Source of the DNA: Corella eumyota
Taxonomy: Eukaryota; Chordata; Ascidiacea; Phlebobranchia; Corellidae
NCBI GenBank assembly: GCA_963082875.1
Contig: OY720097.1
Coordinates: forward strand, 21,398,501-21,462,500
Direction: 5' to 3'
DNA: 64,000 nucleotides
Part shown: in pieces, positions 1-11,777 of the stretch
How positions within the stretch are numbered: the stretch's first letter is position 1
Layout: the number at the start of each line of letters is the position of its first letter
Notes under the pieces: model-generated
What the model saw: the letters and a program-made list of their open reading frames with translations, nothing else
Told to the model about the DNA's origin: nothing
Databases searched by the model: none
Program-made: the position numbers and the translations under genes

Positions 1-508
1 TAAAAAAAGAAAAAATACATGGTTTATACCACCATTAAGTTAATTAAATTACAGTAGTTAAATGTATCAGTGAAAAGTTAGTTAGCTACCAGAAAAAACG
101 AGGCTGCGAATGCAAATTGCCATAATTTATAGCACAATACAGTTAAATACAAAAATATTTGGTAATGAAATTAGTTTGTATGACTTAGCTACCAGGGAAT
201 AAACGCACTTCAGTTGCAACTTGTCATAACTGTTAGCACAATACAGTTGAAAAAATGAAATGAAAAAGTCATGTAACTAGTAAATTTGACACGAGCTTAA
301 AAACAATGTCATGCAGCATGGCAATGTTAAAAAAACTACAAAGGTCTTACATATACATTGACAAACAATGTATTATACTACATGAAACTAAAGTACTTCA
401 AATAGGAAAGCATCAAAATTGAATTTACATTACGTTACACAGCCATTTCAATTGTGTTGGGCAAAAAAAGATAAAGCCCAGTCATTCAAATTGATTTGGA
501 TAAGTAAA

Positions 509-654
509 TTAATCAGCAGCTTATAATTATAGGGCAATTATAATCAATAAAAAGCCAAGGCAACTTGAGACTGGGTCAGGGTAACTGATGTTATTCTATG
601 TTTAGATCGTAAAGTTGACCCTACCACATCAAGGATAAATAAACGTGAAAAAAG
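509..654 (+). mobile_element. tRNA-derived SINE, 3' fragment
   Basis: Only the body and tail of the common SINE are present: the segment starting AATCAGCAGC, the 'GAGACTGGGTCAGGGTAACTG' type block and the tail AAGGATAAATAAA. The tRNA-like head is missing, so this is a 5'-truncated or eroded copy. Confidence 0.75.
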
Positions 655-1205
655 GGTAAAAATAAAATTATTTAAATTGTGCTGGATAAGGAAAGATCAA
701 ATTCGGTCTTTTAAGTTGTTTTGGATGGGGAAAGATATACGAAAAATTGAGCTGTGATCTTTTAACCTCCTGTTATTCCTGTTAAAACAAAATTTAAAAA
801 ACTGTTTTAATTTGTTATTAAACTATTTTAATAAACAAATACCGATAATTTATTATTGGGTGGATATAAATTCAGAACAATATTTCTTTGACTGTTTATG
901 ATTTTTAAATTATATTACTACAGAGTCCAAAGGTTATTATTTGTTACGATACGGTATTGTGATTTAAAATGACTTAGCTTTACTCTGTTACTTAGGTTAA
1001 GTCATGTGTTTTTTTTTAAACCAATTTAATAAACAATTTTCTGTGTGCTAAGTCAAATAGAACCGGTACCCTATGTATAGGTAATTTAAGTAAATACAAA
1101 AAAAAAGTTGTTAAAGTAACTGAATAAAGAACAATGTGACTATTAATTTTTGCTTAAATGTTTGAAGTGACTAAAAACATGGACAAATTAAATGTATATA
1201 CTTAC

Positions 1206-1334
1206 CAAAAAAAAATAATCCATCTCTAAGGTCACAAAGAACCTGCTGCTTCACAAAGGCAACAAAATCCTCCATTATTTCCGAATTGTACACAAACTCT
1301 CTTTTTAAGAAAACTGTAAATCGCATTGGATTGC
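1206..1334 (-). CDS. Candidate internal exon of an unrecognised minus-strand gene
   Basis: On the minus strand a stretch of 129 bases lies between an acceptor (TTGTTCAG) and a donor (G|GTAAGTATA). One frame only is open, beginning with two bases of a split codon and reading NPMRFTVFLKREF then VYNSEIMEDFVAFVKQQ. The other two frames have stops. I do not recognise the family. No neighbouring exon was found that joins in phase, so the gene may continue to the left of the window, or this may be chance. Confidence 0.3.
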
Positions 1335-1613
1335 CTGAACAATAAAATGTGTTAAAAATTTGTTAACTTTTTAAAACATTAAATAGAAAATACTTTACCT
1401 ATTTTGAACTTATAATTTTAACATTTTAGTCTTTACTGCATGCTAGAGGTGTAAGACCAATAATGAATGTTTTAATTTGCCTATTAGGTTTGCATAATTT
1501 TAACCTAATGCCCATTTCTGCATGAAACACTTGATTTGTTATATTAACAAAAGGGTTTAAAAACAAAATAGTGTTAAATTTTAATGTTACCTGGCTGTTG
1601 CATAATTAAATGG

Positions 1614-1637
1614 TGGTTGTTGTTGTTGTTGTTGTTG
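1614..1637. repeat. (TTG)n microsatellite
   Basis: About eight TTG units in a row in non-coding DNA. Confidence 0.85.
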
Positions 1638-1758
1638 GGTACAGTTGGATTAGGGGGCCTTTAAAAAAACGACTTGTTAAATTTGGAAATTTTTTTGTAA
1701 GAAAGTTATGATATATGCAAGTTATTAAGGTTGACTTAAATTTAAATAATTTACTAAC

Positions 1759-2595
1759 CAGGTTATGACAAAGGAAACTGAAAAGTTTCTTATATCCTGC
1801 AAGACCTGACCTCTTATAAAGTTTGAAAGATCTTCCGAATTCTAAATATATAAAGCTAATAATTTAAACAAGACACAAAATCACATTTTATGTAGCAATT
1901 TTTTGCCCGGCAGCTTGGTGTAGTGGTAAAAACACTTGCCACACCATCATGAGGTCGTGGGTTTAATCCCCACTGCTCTCATGCTGTAGCACCCTTGAGT
2001 AAGATGTTATAAATGGTGTAAACTCCAGCTGAGCCAGCACTTAATCAGCAGCATAATGATTGGGTAATTTTTATCTACAATATCTTAAACTACTAATGGT
2101 AACTCGAGACTGGGTCGAAGTAACTGATGTTACTCTATGTTTAGGTCCCGCATTCAACCTTCCCACATTGAGGATAAACATATATACAAAGAAAATATTT
2201 AATTTAATTTCTGGTTAAAATATGTGTTGGATTACTCAAAGTATATACATATAAGAAAAACTAGTTGGTTTGTGTTAGTAGGCTTTAAAAGGGTTTGTTT
2301 AAATAAAGTTTCTTTAAATTTATTAAACATTTTATACTAGCTTGGAGTAACAATTGTATTGGTTAAAGTAGTAAACTATTCCTTTCAAATGACTCAGCTA
2401 AATAACATTTTTTGAGTTAAATACTAAATTGTTAACTAATAACTGCAGCTAACCAGGTTAATTAAAATTATTTTGCCAAACTATATACTAAGATAATCTA
2501 GTCAGCTTTTGTTTTAAATACCCTGTTTAATAGGTAGGCTGTTACAAATTAAACAAAGCTAAATTGGAGACAAGAAAAATATATATAGTTACTGA

Positions 2596-2633
<38 letters not shown>

Positions 2634-2719
2634 GTTTTTGTTTTCAGTAAATTTATTTGTCTTCCATTTACCTGAATAAGAATAATAACTGATGTTATTA
2701 CTTCACTTGAAATTGCCAT
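1759..2719 (-). CDS. Two weak candidate exons, unrecognised
   Basis: A minus-strand ATG at 2717-2719 opens 16 codons (MAISSEVITSVIILIQ) to a donor CAG|GTAAAT at 2672. A second piece, 1759-1841, lies between TATTTAG and CTG|GTTAGT and joins in phase, reading NSEDLSNFIRGQVLQDIRN. That peptide resembles part of the candidate exon at 1206-1334 (NSE...QVL.D.R), which could mean related exons, but the phases into 1206-1334 do not match. Treat it as a hint only. Confidence 0.2.
1906..2190 (+). mobile_element. Full-length tRNA-derived SINE
   Basis: The copy starts CCGGCAGCTTGGTGTAGTGG (A box region), has a B box GGGTTTAATCCCC, the common body, and ends GAGGATAAACATATATAC. This is the window's main repeat family, inferred to be the Ciona SINE Cics-1 or a relative. 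Confidence 0.9.
2601..2630. repeat. (TA)n microsatellite
   Basis: Fifteen uninterrupted TA units. Confidence 0.9.
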
Positions 2720-3450
2720 GTTCTTAATCAACCAATAAACTTTACGTTTTAAAATTTGTAAATTAAGACTTAAATAAACGTAGTAAGAATACCAAATATT
2801 ACTAGGTCGAAGAATTGTACATTAATTTAGTTATAAACCAATAAAAATATACAGAATTAACAAATTTATAAATTAAAAATAAAACCCTTAGATATGCTGT
2901 GCCACCACGCGTTATCAGAGACGACATTTAACCGTGACGATTTAATATTTTATATATTCAGAAATATTAAAATTAATCCCCTTTTTTAAATAATTGTAGG
3001 GATTAATTTTGTTTTGGAAAATTAAAAAAATTTGTATACCAAATTATATATTTTATTAAAATTAAAACTTTATATTACCTGAATTTTCCATTTTTCTTTT
3101 TTTCTTTATAATTACTATTTTTTAACAATAATCAATATTTTTTTAATATTACCTAAGCATATTTATACTCTAAAATATATTCTAAAAAAACATATGACAT
3201 TTATTTTATTTTCTATATTAATGTAAGGAGAAATATTGTTTAGTATTTAGTCAAGTGTGCTATGACGTAAAAATATTAACCAATAGGAAGAAAGTAAAGT
3301 GCACATAGTTGTTTAAAATAAAGTTACTACTATTTCATTATTATATTATCTTTTATCTTATTTTTTCTGTAAAATAAGTCTTTTAAAACTATTTAGATTC
3401 TAACAAATTTTTCTTTTTTCGTCTAACTATAATCACTAAATTTTTTTTTT

Positions 3451-3733
3451 GGATATATATTTATCCTCGATGTGGGAAAGTCGAATGCGCGACTTAAACA
3501 TAGAGTAACATCAGTTACTCCGACCCAGTCTCGAGTTGCCTGTGGCGGTTTGGAATATTATAGAGATTATAATTGCCCCGTAATTATGCTGCTGATCAAG
3601 TGCTGGCTCAGCAGGAGTTCACACCGTTTATATAGCCTTACTCAAGGGCGCTACAGCATGAGATCAATGGGGATTGAACCCACGACCTCATGGTGGTGTA
3701 GCAAGTGTTCTTACCACTACACCATGCTGCCGG
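3451..3733 (-). mobile_element. Full-length SINE, minus orientation
   Basis: The reverse complement of the common SINE: tail TTATCCTCGATGTGGGAAAG on the left, B box complement GGGGATTGAACCC and head CACCATGCTGCCGG on the right. Its antisense reading opens a short spurious ORF. Confidence 0.92.
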
Positions 3734-5874
3734 CGGTTTTAAATACACTTCTACAAAAGTAAAATTTAACAGCGCCTAAATGCTGTTATAAATTTTATAC
3801 CTAAATATAACTAGCAACAAACTAAAAAATTGTAACAATAATCTATTCTACATAGCATAGCCTTGGTGTTATTCTGTTTATAACTTTAACACGTATGTCC
3901 TATGTATTAAATAACCAGGAAACAGAAGATTACTCAATTAATAAGCCTAACTTTATAACACTTGCATTTTACAACCAAAACTTTAGTACCAAAACTAAGC
4001 TTAAACTGTTGATTTAAGTTTTTAATATTATCAAAGTAGAAGACAAAACAATTAAATAAGTGCTTTATAAGCATTCTATGATAACTAACTTTAATACCGC
4101 AACTAAGCATAAGTTTTCGATAACCTTAAAATGAAAATAAAGTTTAATACAAATTTAAAACGAAACTTGAACATATATTTTATTTTCATCCTGGTTTGCT
4201 CTTTGCTAATTCTAATTTAATACATGATATTGCTTTCATTATTAATCACAAAAAAAAGTACGTTTTATAGACTCTTTTTATCGGTTTTTTTTTTAAACGT
4301 TGTAAATATATAAATGTTAAGTTTACATTGATAGTTTTATTAACATAGGCCTCACCAACACAAAATAGCAATTAGTAACTTTAATGCGAAAAAGAATGGA
4401 AGTATCGATATTTTTAAAACGGTCTCCTAACGTATCGTAACGTATCCTTCCTTTATTGTATATCTTAATATGTTTTTGTACGTAGGCGTCAGAAGTCTAG
4501 CCTTTTTATTCTTTTGTTTTAAAACGTGCCTTGTTAGTTGAACTAAGTTAGCGAAAGTTACTAACCGGTTGTGTAAATTGTGAGCAATATTTTAACCGTA
4601 AACTAACCATGCTGCTTATATGCAATTAAATTCGGGACTAACATTAAATTATTTTTTTTAAATATTTTTCCGACACATTAACCTTTTTTTTATAAAAAAG
4701 TAACTTTAATTTTTACCACTAAATTTTTTCTCTTTAAAATCTTTATTAATGGTAAAAATAAAAGTAATTTCTGTACTGCACAACCTGGTTAAATTGCTAT
4801 TATTTCCTAAGTCTATTCATTAAAATGTGTTTATTACCCTTGCTATAGATGGGTGATTTTCTAAAATTACTAGTCATCTCTGTACCATATTCTTCAACGT
4901 ATACCTTTTTGTTATTGTGAAGTCTAAATACCTTCAGTTAGGCATAACCAAACAACATATACAAACCAAACCCATGAAGGTAGAGTCTATTTTATTATGG
5001 CCTAACATACAATTGTGAATTTTTGTGTGTTTAAAAATAAATTTCGTTTTTACCTTTTTTTTATATCTTCTGCTAAGCAAATATTGTAAAATTTTATATG
5101 TATACGTCATTTATAAGAGAAATATAAATTTTCTTGTTTTTACCAAAAATGGGATTTAGTTGCCTAAACAAAGATTTATATTTATTTAACCCAAACGGAC
5201 TTTTTACGAATTTAAAGCTTAGGGTATTTGCCTTAAATTGATTTATAAATACCAAGAACTTAAATGCTTTTATTTTTGTTCAAAAAAGATAAATACATGT
5301 TCTGTTTAAATAAAACAAAAATTGCATGTGATAATATATTCTATGCAAATAGCGTTGGCACATTTAAAATACAATAAATAAACTTATATCAATTTATAAA
5401 ACAAGTGCGTTTATGTTATGACTAAGGGTTAAAACAAAAATTGTGAAAATAACTTGTTCTATAATAATATATTCACAGTTTTAATACATTCAATATTTTT
5501 CAATAGACTATTAAGTTTCGGTACATTATGTATAAAGTTTCTCATTTTTTATTATATATTGTTTTATTAAAATATGCTTGAATTGTATGAGTTTGGATAT
5601 TCTATTTAAGAGCAAACAAGGAAGTAGATATAAGCTTAAACTAATCTTGAATTTAGTTAAAAAAAAACTTTTATCTTGATGTTGGTTTTTGGTAAAGTTT
5701 TTAATTTTTGTAAGATATCTTCAATAAAGTAATATTAAGTTTGGTTATATAAATACAATATTATTACAACGAATACTGATTAAAAAAGTATAATATAGAA
5801 TAACGTAGTAGACTAAAATTTTTTTATGTAAGGTTTAAATATTTAGTGTATGTAATGATAGTAAGCTTAACCAT
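3734..5874. other. AT-rich intergenic DNA, no gene seen
   Basis: I see no exon with paired splice sites and open phase and no recognisable repeat. The stretch is very AT-rich and has runs of T. Confidence 0.6.
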
Positions 5875-8495
5875 ATGGCTTTAGAAGACGAAATTATCCA
5901 ACAACTCGCACAAATTTGTGACCTCGATGGAAAAGAGTTAAAACCAAAACAATCTGCAAACCTTTTCCATAAACTTGGGTTGATTTACAAAACTGAAGGA
6001 TTACAACAAACTGACAAAATTAAATTAATTCAAAGTGCAGCTTTGCTTAATACTGCAATTGTTAGAGATCCTGAAAAAATTGAAGAAATTAAATAAGATC
6101 TATGTCAGTTTTGCTCTGAATTACTTAAAGTTGCAAATGCATTAAATCGTTGGGCAAACTTATTGGAAATTGCCAAAGTAATTGCTGAGGATGTTGCAAA
6201 TATGAGAATTACAGTTAATAAAAGATTAAGTGAAGTTCGTTTAATTCCTAGTCATACATCAAACAAAGAATTTCAAAATCGTAAAAAAGGGAAAGTTGTT
6301 AATATATTCAATCTTCAATATTATGTGAGTAAAGAGTATACAAAGATTATGAAACGTCTTGCTGGGTTTTGTAAAAAAGTAATGGGAAATCCTCCATGTA
6401 AATATGCTTTAGTGGGACTTGGATCACTTTCACGGGAAGAAATAACTCCCTACTCTGATTTTGAGAACATAGTAGTTCTAGAAAACAATATTATAACTTT
6501 GTCACAAAAAAAGCGGGAAGACGTTAAAGAATACTTTAGGTGGTTTGCTGTAATCTTTTAAATTGTCTTATTTAATCTTGGAGAAACTATTCTTCCTGCT
6601 GTTCATATTCCAAGTTTAAATAGTGAAGATCCAACAAAATTTAACTTTTATGATGCTGTTACACCTCGTGGCATTTCCTTTGATGGAATGATGCCACATG
6701 CTTGTAAATCTCTACTTGGAAGACAGGTTAAAACAGAAAACAAACCATTTACACTTGAACTGATTCAAACTGTAAGCAAAATGGCAAGTTTTATCGGATC
6801 AGATGAGAACAGAAAAAATGGGTATCACTTGGCTGATATGTTGATAACGTCATGTTTTGTTTCTGGTAGTCGAGAAATATACCAAGAATTTTAAAAGTTG
6901 GCTGTTAATAAAATAAATTTAATGGGAACGGAAAAATTTAAATTGTTGATTAGAAATCAAGTTTTCAAAGATAGAGACAATTTTTGAGTTTTAACTAAAC
7001 TTGAGCAATTGAAAGAAAGTTCCGAACTAAATATTAAAGTAACGGTTTATAGAAGTTCAACTTTATTTGTTTCGGCAATCGGTAAAATTTATGGCATTAA
7101 AGAATCTTGTTGCTTTGACATTTTGGACAGGCTTGTGTACCAAAAAATACTTGCTTAAAATGTTGGTTGTGATTTTAAATTTGCCATTGCTGTTGCATGT
7201 GAAACAAGATTAAGAGTTTACATGAATAAAAAGTCTCAAGACGATGTGGTTCAGCTATCTGAAATAAAAAGTCAAATATTTAATAACACGGTTGGAATTC
7301 AAACTATCTTAGAATATTTTTTCATAGTCACTCCTTTTCAAGAAAACATTTTTGATCTGGAACAAATATCAACCCCCAAAATAAGTTTGGTTCTTCAAAT
7401 CTGTTTTTATCTACAAAATTTTTCTTATGCTATAAATTGGGCAAAGCAGAATGACTTTACTCTTAAGAAAATAAATAGGCCAGAAAAAAACACTTTATGT
7501 ACAAAGTAATTCTGATATTGGATATTCGTACTTTTGGATAGCAATGTGCAAATTCAAACAAAATCTATTCAAAGAAGCGTTAGCCGATTTGTACATTTCT
7601 CTTGATATTCATTTAAAAGATTTCCAAAGCTTTAAAAGTAGAAGTTCTTGGTTATCAGGTTGTTATTATTGGATAGAAAAGTGCAAATACAATCTCGGAA
7701 ATTATAAAGATGCTTTATACGCTATTTTCACTTAAAAAGGATAAAGAAAGTAACAAAAATTCAAAGAGCAACAGATTAGCTGACTGCCATTATAGCATTG
7801 GAATGTGCAAATATAAGCTCGGTCAATATAATAATGCGCTAAACAGTTTAAAAACTTCACTCGAAACTCACAACCAAAATACGACATTTACAAATAAACA
7901 AAACATCTCTAGATGTTACTATCGGATTGGATTGTGTAAATTTGAACTCGGTAAATATAGCGATGCTTTAACCAACTTTTCAGTTTCAATCAAATCTGGG
8001 GAAGATAGTAATTCGTTCACTCCAAATGTTATGTATGCCAATTGTTATTACCGAATAGGACGGTGCAAATACCAATTACAACGCTTTGAAGACGCGTCAA
8101 ATGACTTAGAAACTTCAACTGAAATTTACAAACAGTTAGCTGAAAATTCTGAAGGCAATGCGTTTGTAGCAATCTGCAAATATTACAGTGGAAAGTGCAA
8201 ATATAAATTAGGTTATTATGTAGAACCACTAACAAGTTTGCATGGTTCACTTTCAATCTACAAACGAATAAAAACAACAGACTCGTCTGTAAACCAAGAA
8301 GTTGCAAAATGTTATTATTGGATAGGAATGTGCAAATACAAGTTGATTCAGTATCAAGAAGCATTGTTTTACTTGGAAGCCTCTTTTGATTCCTTTAAGC
8401 AAACTGAAAGCGAATTTAACAATTATTTAATAGAAAATTGTAATACGTATATTAACGAATGTCATCCAAAACTTGAACAGAAACTTGTTGCTTAA
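5875..8495 (+). pseudogene. Decayed intronless copy of a nucleotidyltransferase-like/TPR protein
   Basis: One coding sequence runs through the whole interval without introns but is interrupted by in-frame stops at 6094, 6559, 6892, 6985 and 7156 and by two frame changes, near 7480-7500 and 7715-7730. The N-terminal half holds the motif GSLSREEITPYSDFE, typical of the GlnD/DUF294-type nucleotidyltransferase fold, followed by YFRWF and TPRGISFDGMMPHA, a block I know from large invertebrate families of unknown role. The C-terminal third has about eight TPR-like units of the form CYYxIGxCKYxLGxYxxAL, the last six in one open frame (7710-8495). The normal protein would be cytosolic; its substrate is unknown. 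Four of the five stops are TAA where CAA (Gln) would fit and the fifth fits TGG to TGA, so single transitions explain all. The lack of introns suggests a retrocopy, though no clear poly(A) tract or target duplication was seen. The alternative is an intronless family member that recently died. Confidence 0.8.
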
Positions 8496-8782
8496 AAATG
8501 ATATTTTAATTCTTTTTATTAGCAGATATTAATTGATTACTAGATACTAAAACAAAAATAAAAATGCCCATATTTGTGTTTTAATATTTATTCGTTGTGT
8601 GTGTTTTATTAGAACAACTTTTAAATTTTTGTTTTTGTTATTTAAAAATGGTGGAAACTCTGTACATGTGGGAAAAAAATGATTGACAACTAACTAAAAA
8701 ACATCACAATCTGACAATTTTGAATATTTCTAACGTTTTTGATGTGCTTGAAAATATTGGTTTTAAATAGAAAACAAATAAA

Positions 8783-11777
8783 ATGACAAGATGGGCCCGA
8801 CCTTCGTTGCAGCAGAAAACTGAACATTCAGGAACAAAATGGAAAGATTTGCAAAAAAATAACAAAGAAGGTAAAACGGGTAGTACTAAAATACGGGATG
8901 CGGGAATTTGCGGGGCGCGGGAAATACCGAGGTCGTATGTAAACGTTAACAAAAAATCACTGAATGCGGAGAAGGACGGAATTTTTATACCCTCCCCCAA
9001 TCTTCCTTTGTGCTTTATATTTAATTTTGCATCATTTCTTGGCCTTTAAAGTCAATCCCCTATTAACCCTTAGCCCTTTCAATAAATACTGCATTTATCC
9101 CGCAGAAAAGTACAAAAATTTCGTTTCGTCCCGCATTCCGCGAATTTATGTTAAGATTACATGCCGTCCCGCAATATCCCGCATCCCGAATTTTAGTTTT
9201 GTCCGGTAAAACTTTAGAATCAGAATATTTATATTTATAAATATTTATTTGTCAGAGACTGATTAAATATTCATTGGTATAATTTATGAATTGCAGCAAT
9301 CTTACAATGTTGTGCAACTTAATTTACATTCTATTATTAATGAATTTGGTAAATTAGGAACTGGCCAATCTGAAAAGTAGGGCAGCGTGCACGCACAAGA
9401 TTTTATTCATTAAAAAATTGCACGCCTGAAATTAGCGTTTTGCTCGCCTGGTGTCTTAAAAAAAATGTGCACGCGCAGTACTGACCTGCTAACATATATC
9501 ACGCGTGCACGCCTAGACCGGAAATTTTGGTACGGGTGCATGCGCAGTCTTGCATATTTTTATGCTTGCATGCACTAGATCTCGTCGAAAACTGCCCTAC
9601 TTTTCAGACTGGGGAATGGTGTAATGACTGCCAAACGGCAGCAGGTTGTAGTAGTTAGAACACTTACTATATTACATGAGGTCGTGGGTTTGATCTTTAC
9701 TGCTCTCGTGCTGTAGCACTCTTGGGTAAGGGTATGAATTCCTGCTGAGCCAGCATTTAATCAACAGCTTATAAATCATTGGGCAATTATATTTTATAAT
9801 ATCCACAACTATTAAAAGCAACTCGTAACTTACCGGCAGAGTGGTGTAGTAGTAAGAACACTTGATACACCACACATGAGGACGTGGGTTCAATCCCCAC
9901 TGAGCTCATGCTGTAGCGCCCTTTAGTAGGGAATATAAATGTAAACTCCTGCTGAGCCAGCACTTTTTATTCAGCAGCATAATTACCGGGCAATTATTAT
10001 CTATAATATCCCAAACTGCCACAGGTAACTCGAGACTGGGTCGGAGTAACTGATGTTACTCTATGTTCAAGTTGCGCATGTGACTTTCCCACATCGAGGA
10101 TAAAGATATATATACAAAAAAAAAAATGGGCTGGGGTAACAAATGTTACTCTATGTTTAGGTTAGGCATTCGACCATCCCACATTGAGGATAAAGATATA
10201 TCTAAAACAAATATTTATTTTTGTTAATACCGTAAACTTTTTACAGAAACTGAAAGTAAAGAAACCAAACCAACGCCGAAAACATCAATATCAGATCGAT
10301 TGACACAACTTAGTGCTGCTCATTCGCTTGCTATTAAGAAAGACAAAAGATCTGAAAACAGGAGAATAAAAAGGATTAGGAAAAAAGAATCGACCAGAGT
10401 AAGAATATAACATTTTTATCATTAGGTCAACCGTATATCTAAAAGGCAAGGGTTTTAACCCTTATGTGATGTAAGAGTTAGAACCCTTGGCTTTACAATA
10501 TAAGGTTCTAGGGTTTAATTAATGAGGTAAAACAGTTAGCAGGTTTTTCATCAGACAAACATAGAGTAACTTTAGTTATCCCAACTCAGTCTCAAATTAT
10601 GATTTGTAGCTTGTGATAACATTGGTTATAATTGTCGATAATTTCTCTGCTGATAGATTTTGGCTTGGCAGAAGTTTGTGCTGTTTATAAAGCATTATAA
10701 CTTAAGACTGGGTTGGGTACTGATATCTAATTTAATTTTATGTTTAAAAAATAAATAACCTGCTGACTGTTCTTTCCCATCATTTTAACCCCATTGAAGC
10801 AGCGGGGATTTATCCCAATGCCTTAAGTAGTAAAGCCAAGTGTTTTAACCGACACTCCACTCAGCCAAAAGTTGCTCTTTCGACGCTCAAATGAATATTA
10901 AAAAAGTTAAAACTAATGTTTTTCAGGTATGTTTTCACTGTAGAATCTCAGGGCATGGAATGGCAGACTGTCCCATGTTAAAAGATGACGTAGAACAAGG
11001 AATCGATATTTGTTTTAAATGTGGATCAACTGAACACACCTCTAGTGTCTGTTCTGCTAAATTACCTCCAGGTATTTAGTTTGTCCTGAACTTAATTTTA
11101 ATTGACCGGTAGCAGGGTGTAGTGGTAAGAACACTTGGCACCACAACCATGAGATCCTGGGTTTAATCCCCACTGCTCTCATTCTGTAACGCCCTTGAGT
11201 AAGGCGATATAAACGGTATAAACTCTTGCTGGGTCAGCACTTAATCAGTAGTTTATTTATCAGGCAATTATAATTTATATAATATCCCAAACTGCCACAG
11301 GTAACTTAAGACTGGGTCGGAGTCACTAATGTAACTCTATGTTTAAGTCGCACATTCAACCTCCTCACATTGAGGATAAAGATATATACAGAAATTGATT
11401 TTTTATTAAAAAAAATTTTTTTTTTAAGGCTTTCAAAAATTAAATCTTTTCTTATTTTTTTTATGCCTCAAGGCAAGGAATTTATGTTTGCAAAATGTTT
11501 TGTCTGTGGCGAAACGGGGCATTTATCAAAATCATGTCCTGATAACCCTAGGGGGGTTTACCCAAAAGGGGGGTGTTGTAAACTATGTGGTTCCGTCGAA
11601 CATTTTCGCAAAGATTGCCCTGATCGAAAGGTCAAAGAGGAGGTCACGTTATATAGAATGAAACCTGGTAAAGGTAGAAACTTTCATGTAAGCATCGACG
11701 ACGAAATGTCGTTGTACGAAGATATTGAAACTAAAATTAAACCGGTTAAAACCAAACCAAAAGTTGTCAAATTTTAA
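8783..11777 (+). CDS. ZCCHC9: Zinc finger CCHC domain-containing protein 9
   Basis: Four exons: 8783-8870, 10247-10398, 10927-11071, 11473-11777, joining in phase to about 229 residues (human ZCCHC9 is 271). The N-terminus MTRWARPSLQQKTEHSG matches the vertebrate start MTRWAR. Exon 2 encodes a basic stretch (KKDKRSENRRIKRIRKK). Exons 3 and 4 carry four CX2CX4HX4C zinc knuckles: CFHCRISGHGMADC, CFKCGSTEHTSSVC, CFVCGETGHLSKSC and CKLCGSVEHFRKDC. The C-terminus ends KTKPKVVKF, like the vertebrate protein. Family knowledge: a nuclear/nucleolar nucleic-acid-binding protein linked to rRNA processing and signalling; here the role is inferred from homology. The acidic middle segment present between exons 1 and 2 in mammals is absent, but the phases fit exactly. 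Intron 1 holds two MITEs and a SINE array, introns 2 and 3 more SINEs. A poly(A) signal AATAAA lies near 12003. Confidence 0.95.
8878..9204. mobile_element. hAT-like MITE inserted at the ZCCHC9 exon 1 splice donor
   Basis: The ends are imperfect inverted repeats: GGGTAGTACTAAAATACGGG on the left and, on the opposite strand from the right end, GGACAAAACTAAAATTCGGG, both continuing GATGCGGGA. The same 8 bases, GGTAAAAC, flank it at 8870-8877 and 9205-9212. An 8-bp target-site duplication is characteristic of hAT transposons. No transposase frame is present, so it is non-autonomous. The left duplication is also the splice donor of ZCCHC9 intron 1. Confidence 0.8.
9365..9612. mobile_element. Small inverted-repeat element (MITE)
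   Basis: CCAATCTGAAAAGTAGGGCA at the left end is mirrored by TGCCCTACTTTTCAGACTGG at the right end, one mismatch in about 21. The interior is rich in GTGCACGC-type words. Possible flanking duplication GGAACTGG/GGAATGG is imperfect, so the superfamily is left open. It lies in ZCCHC9 intron 1. Confidence 0.75.
9635..10209 (+). mobile_element. Tandem array of SINE copies
   Basis: Three same-direction pieces follow each other: a copy at 9635-9830 lacking its tail, a full copy at 9832-10126 ending in an A-run, and a tail fragment at 10127-10209. A head-to-tail arrangement suggests insertion of one copy into the A-rich tail of another. All of it is within ZCCHC9 intron 1, ending about 40 bases before exon 2. 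Confidence 0.85.
10556..10866. mobile_element. Degraded SINE pieces
   Basis: 10556-10700 matches the SINE body in minus orientation (AACATAGAGTAAC ... CTGCTGAT), 10700-10745 a plus-strand body piece (CTTAAGACTGGGTTGGG), and 10796-10866 an old tRNA-like head. All are in ZCCHC9 intron 2. Confidence 0.6.
11105..11390 (+). mobile_element. Full-length SINE
   Basis: Head ACCGGTAGCAGGGTGTAGTG, B box GGGTTTAATCCCC, tail TTGAGGATAAAGATATATAC. It occupies most of ZCCHC9 intron 3. Confidence 0.9.

Noticed and set aside
1920-1975. tRNA gene-like A and B boxes (GTGTAGTGGTAA ... GGTTTAATCC), also in every other SINE copy
   Set aside because: They are SINE heads followed by the SINE body, without a complete cloverleaf and 3' end.
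3472-3762. Open frames with the peptide GIEPTTS and similar, also at 9672-9893, 17841-18062, 38470-38697 and 59794-59976
   Set aside because: They are readings of the SINE, whose antisense B box spells GIEPTT. They are not host genes.
5875-8495. A ciliate-like genetic code (TAA read as Gln) or a contaminant
   Set aside because: There are also two frame changes and a TGA, and the flanks carry the same SINEs as the rest of the window. Decay is simpler.
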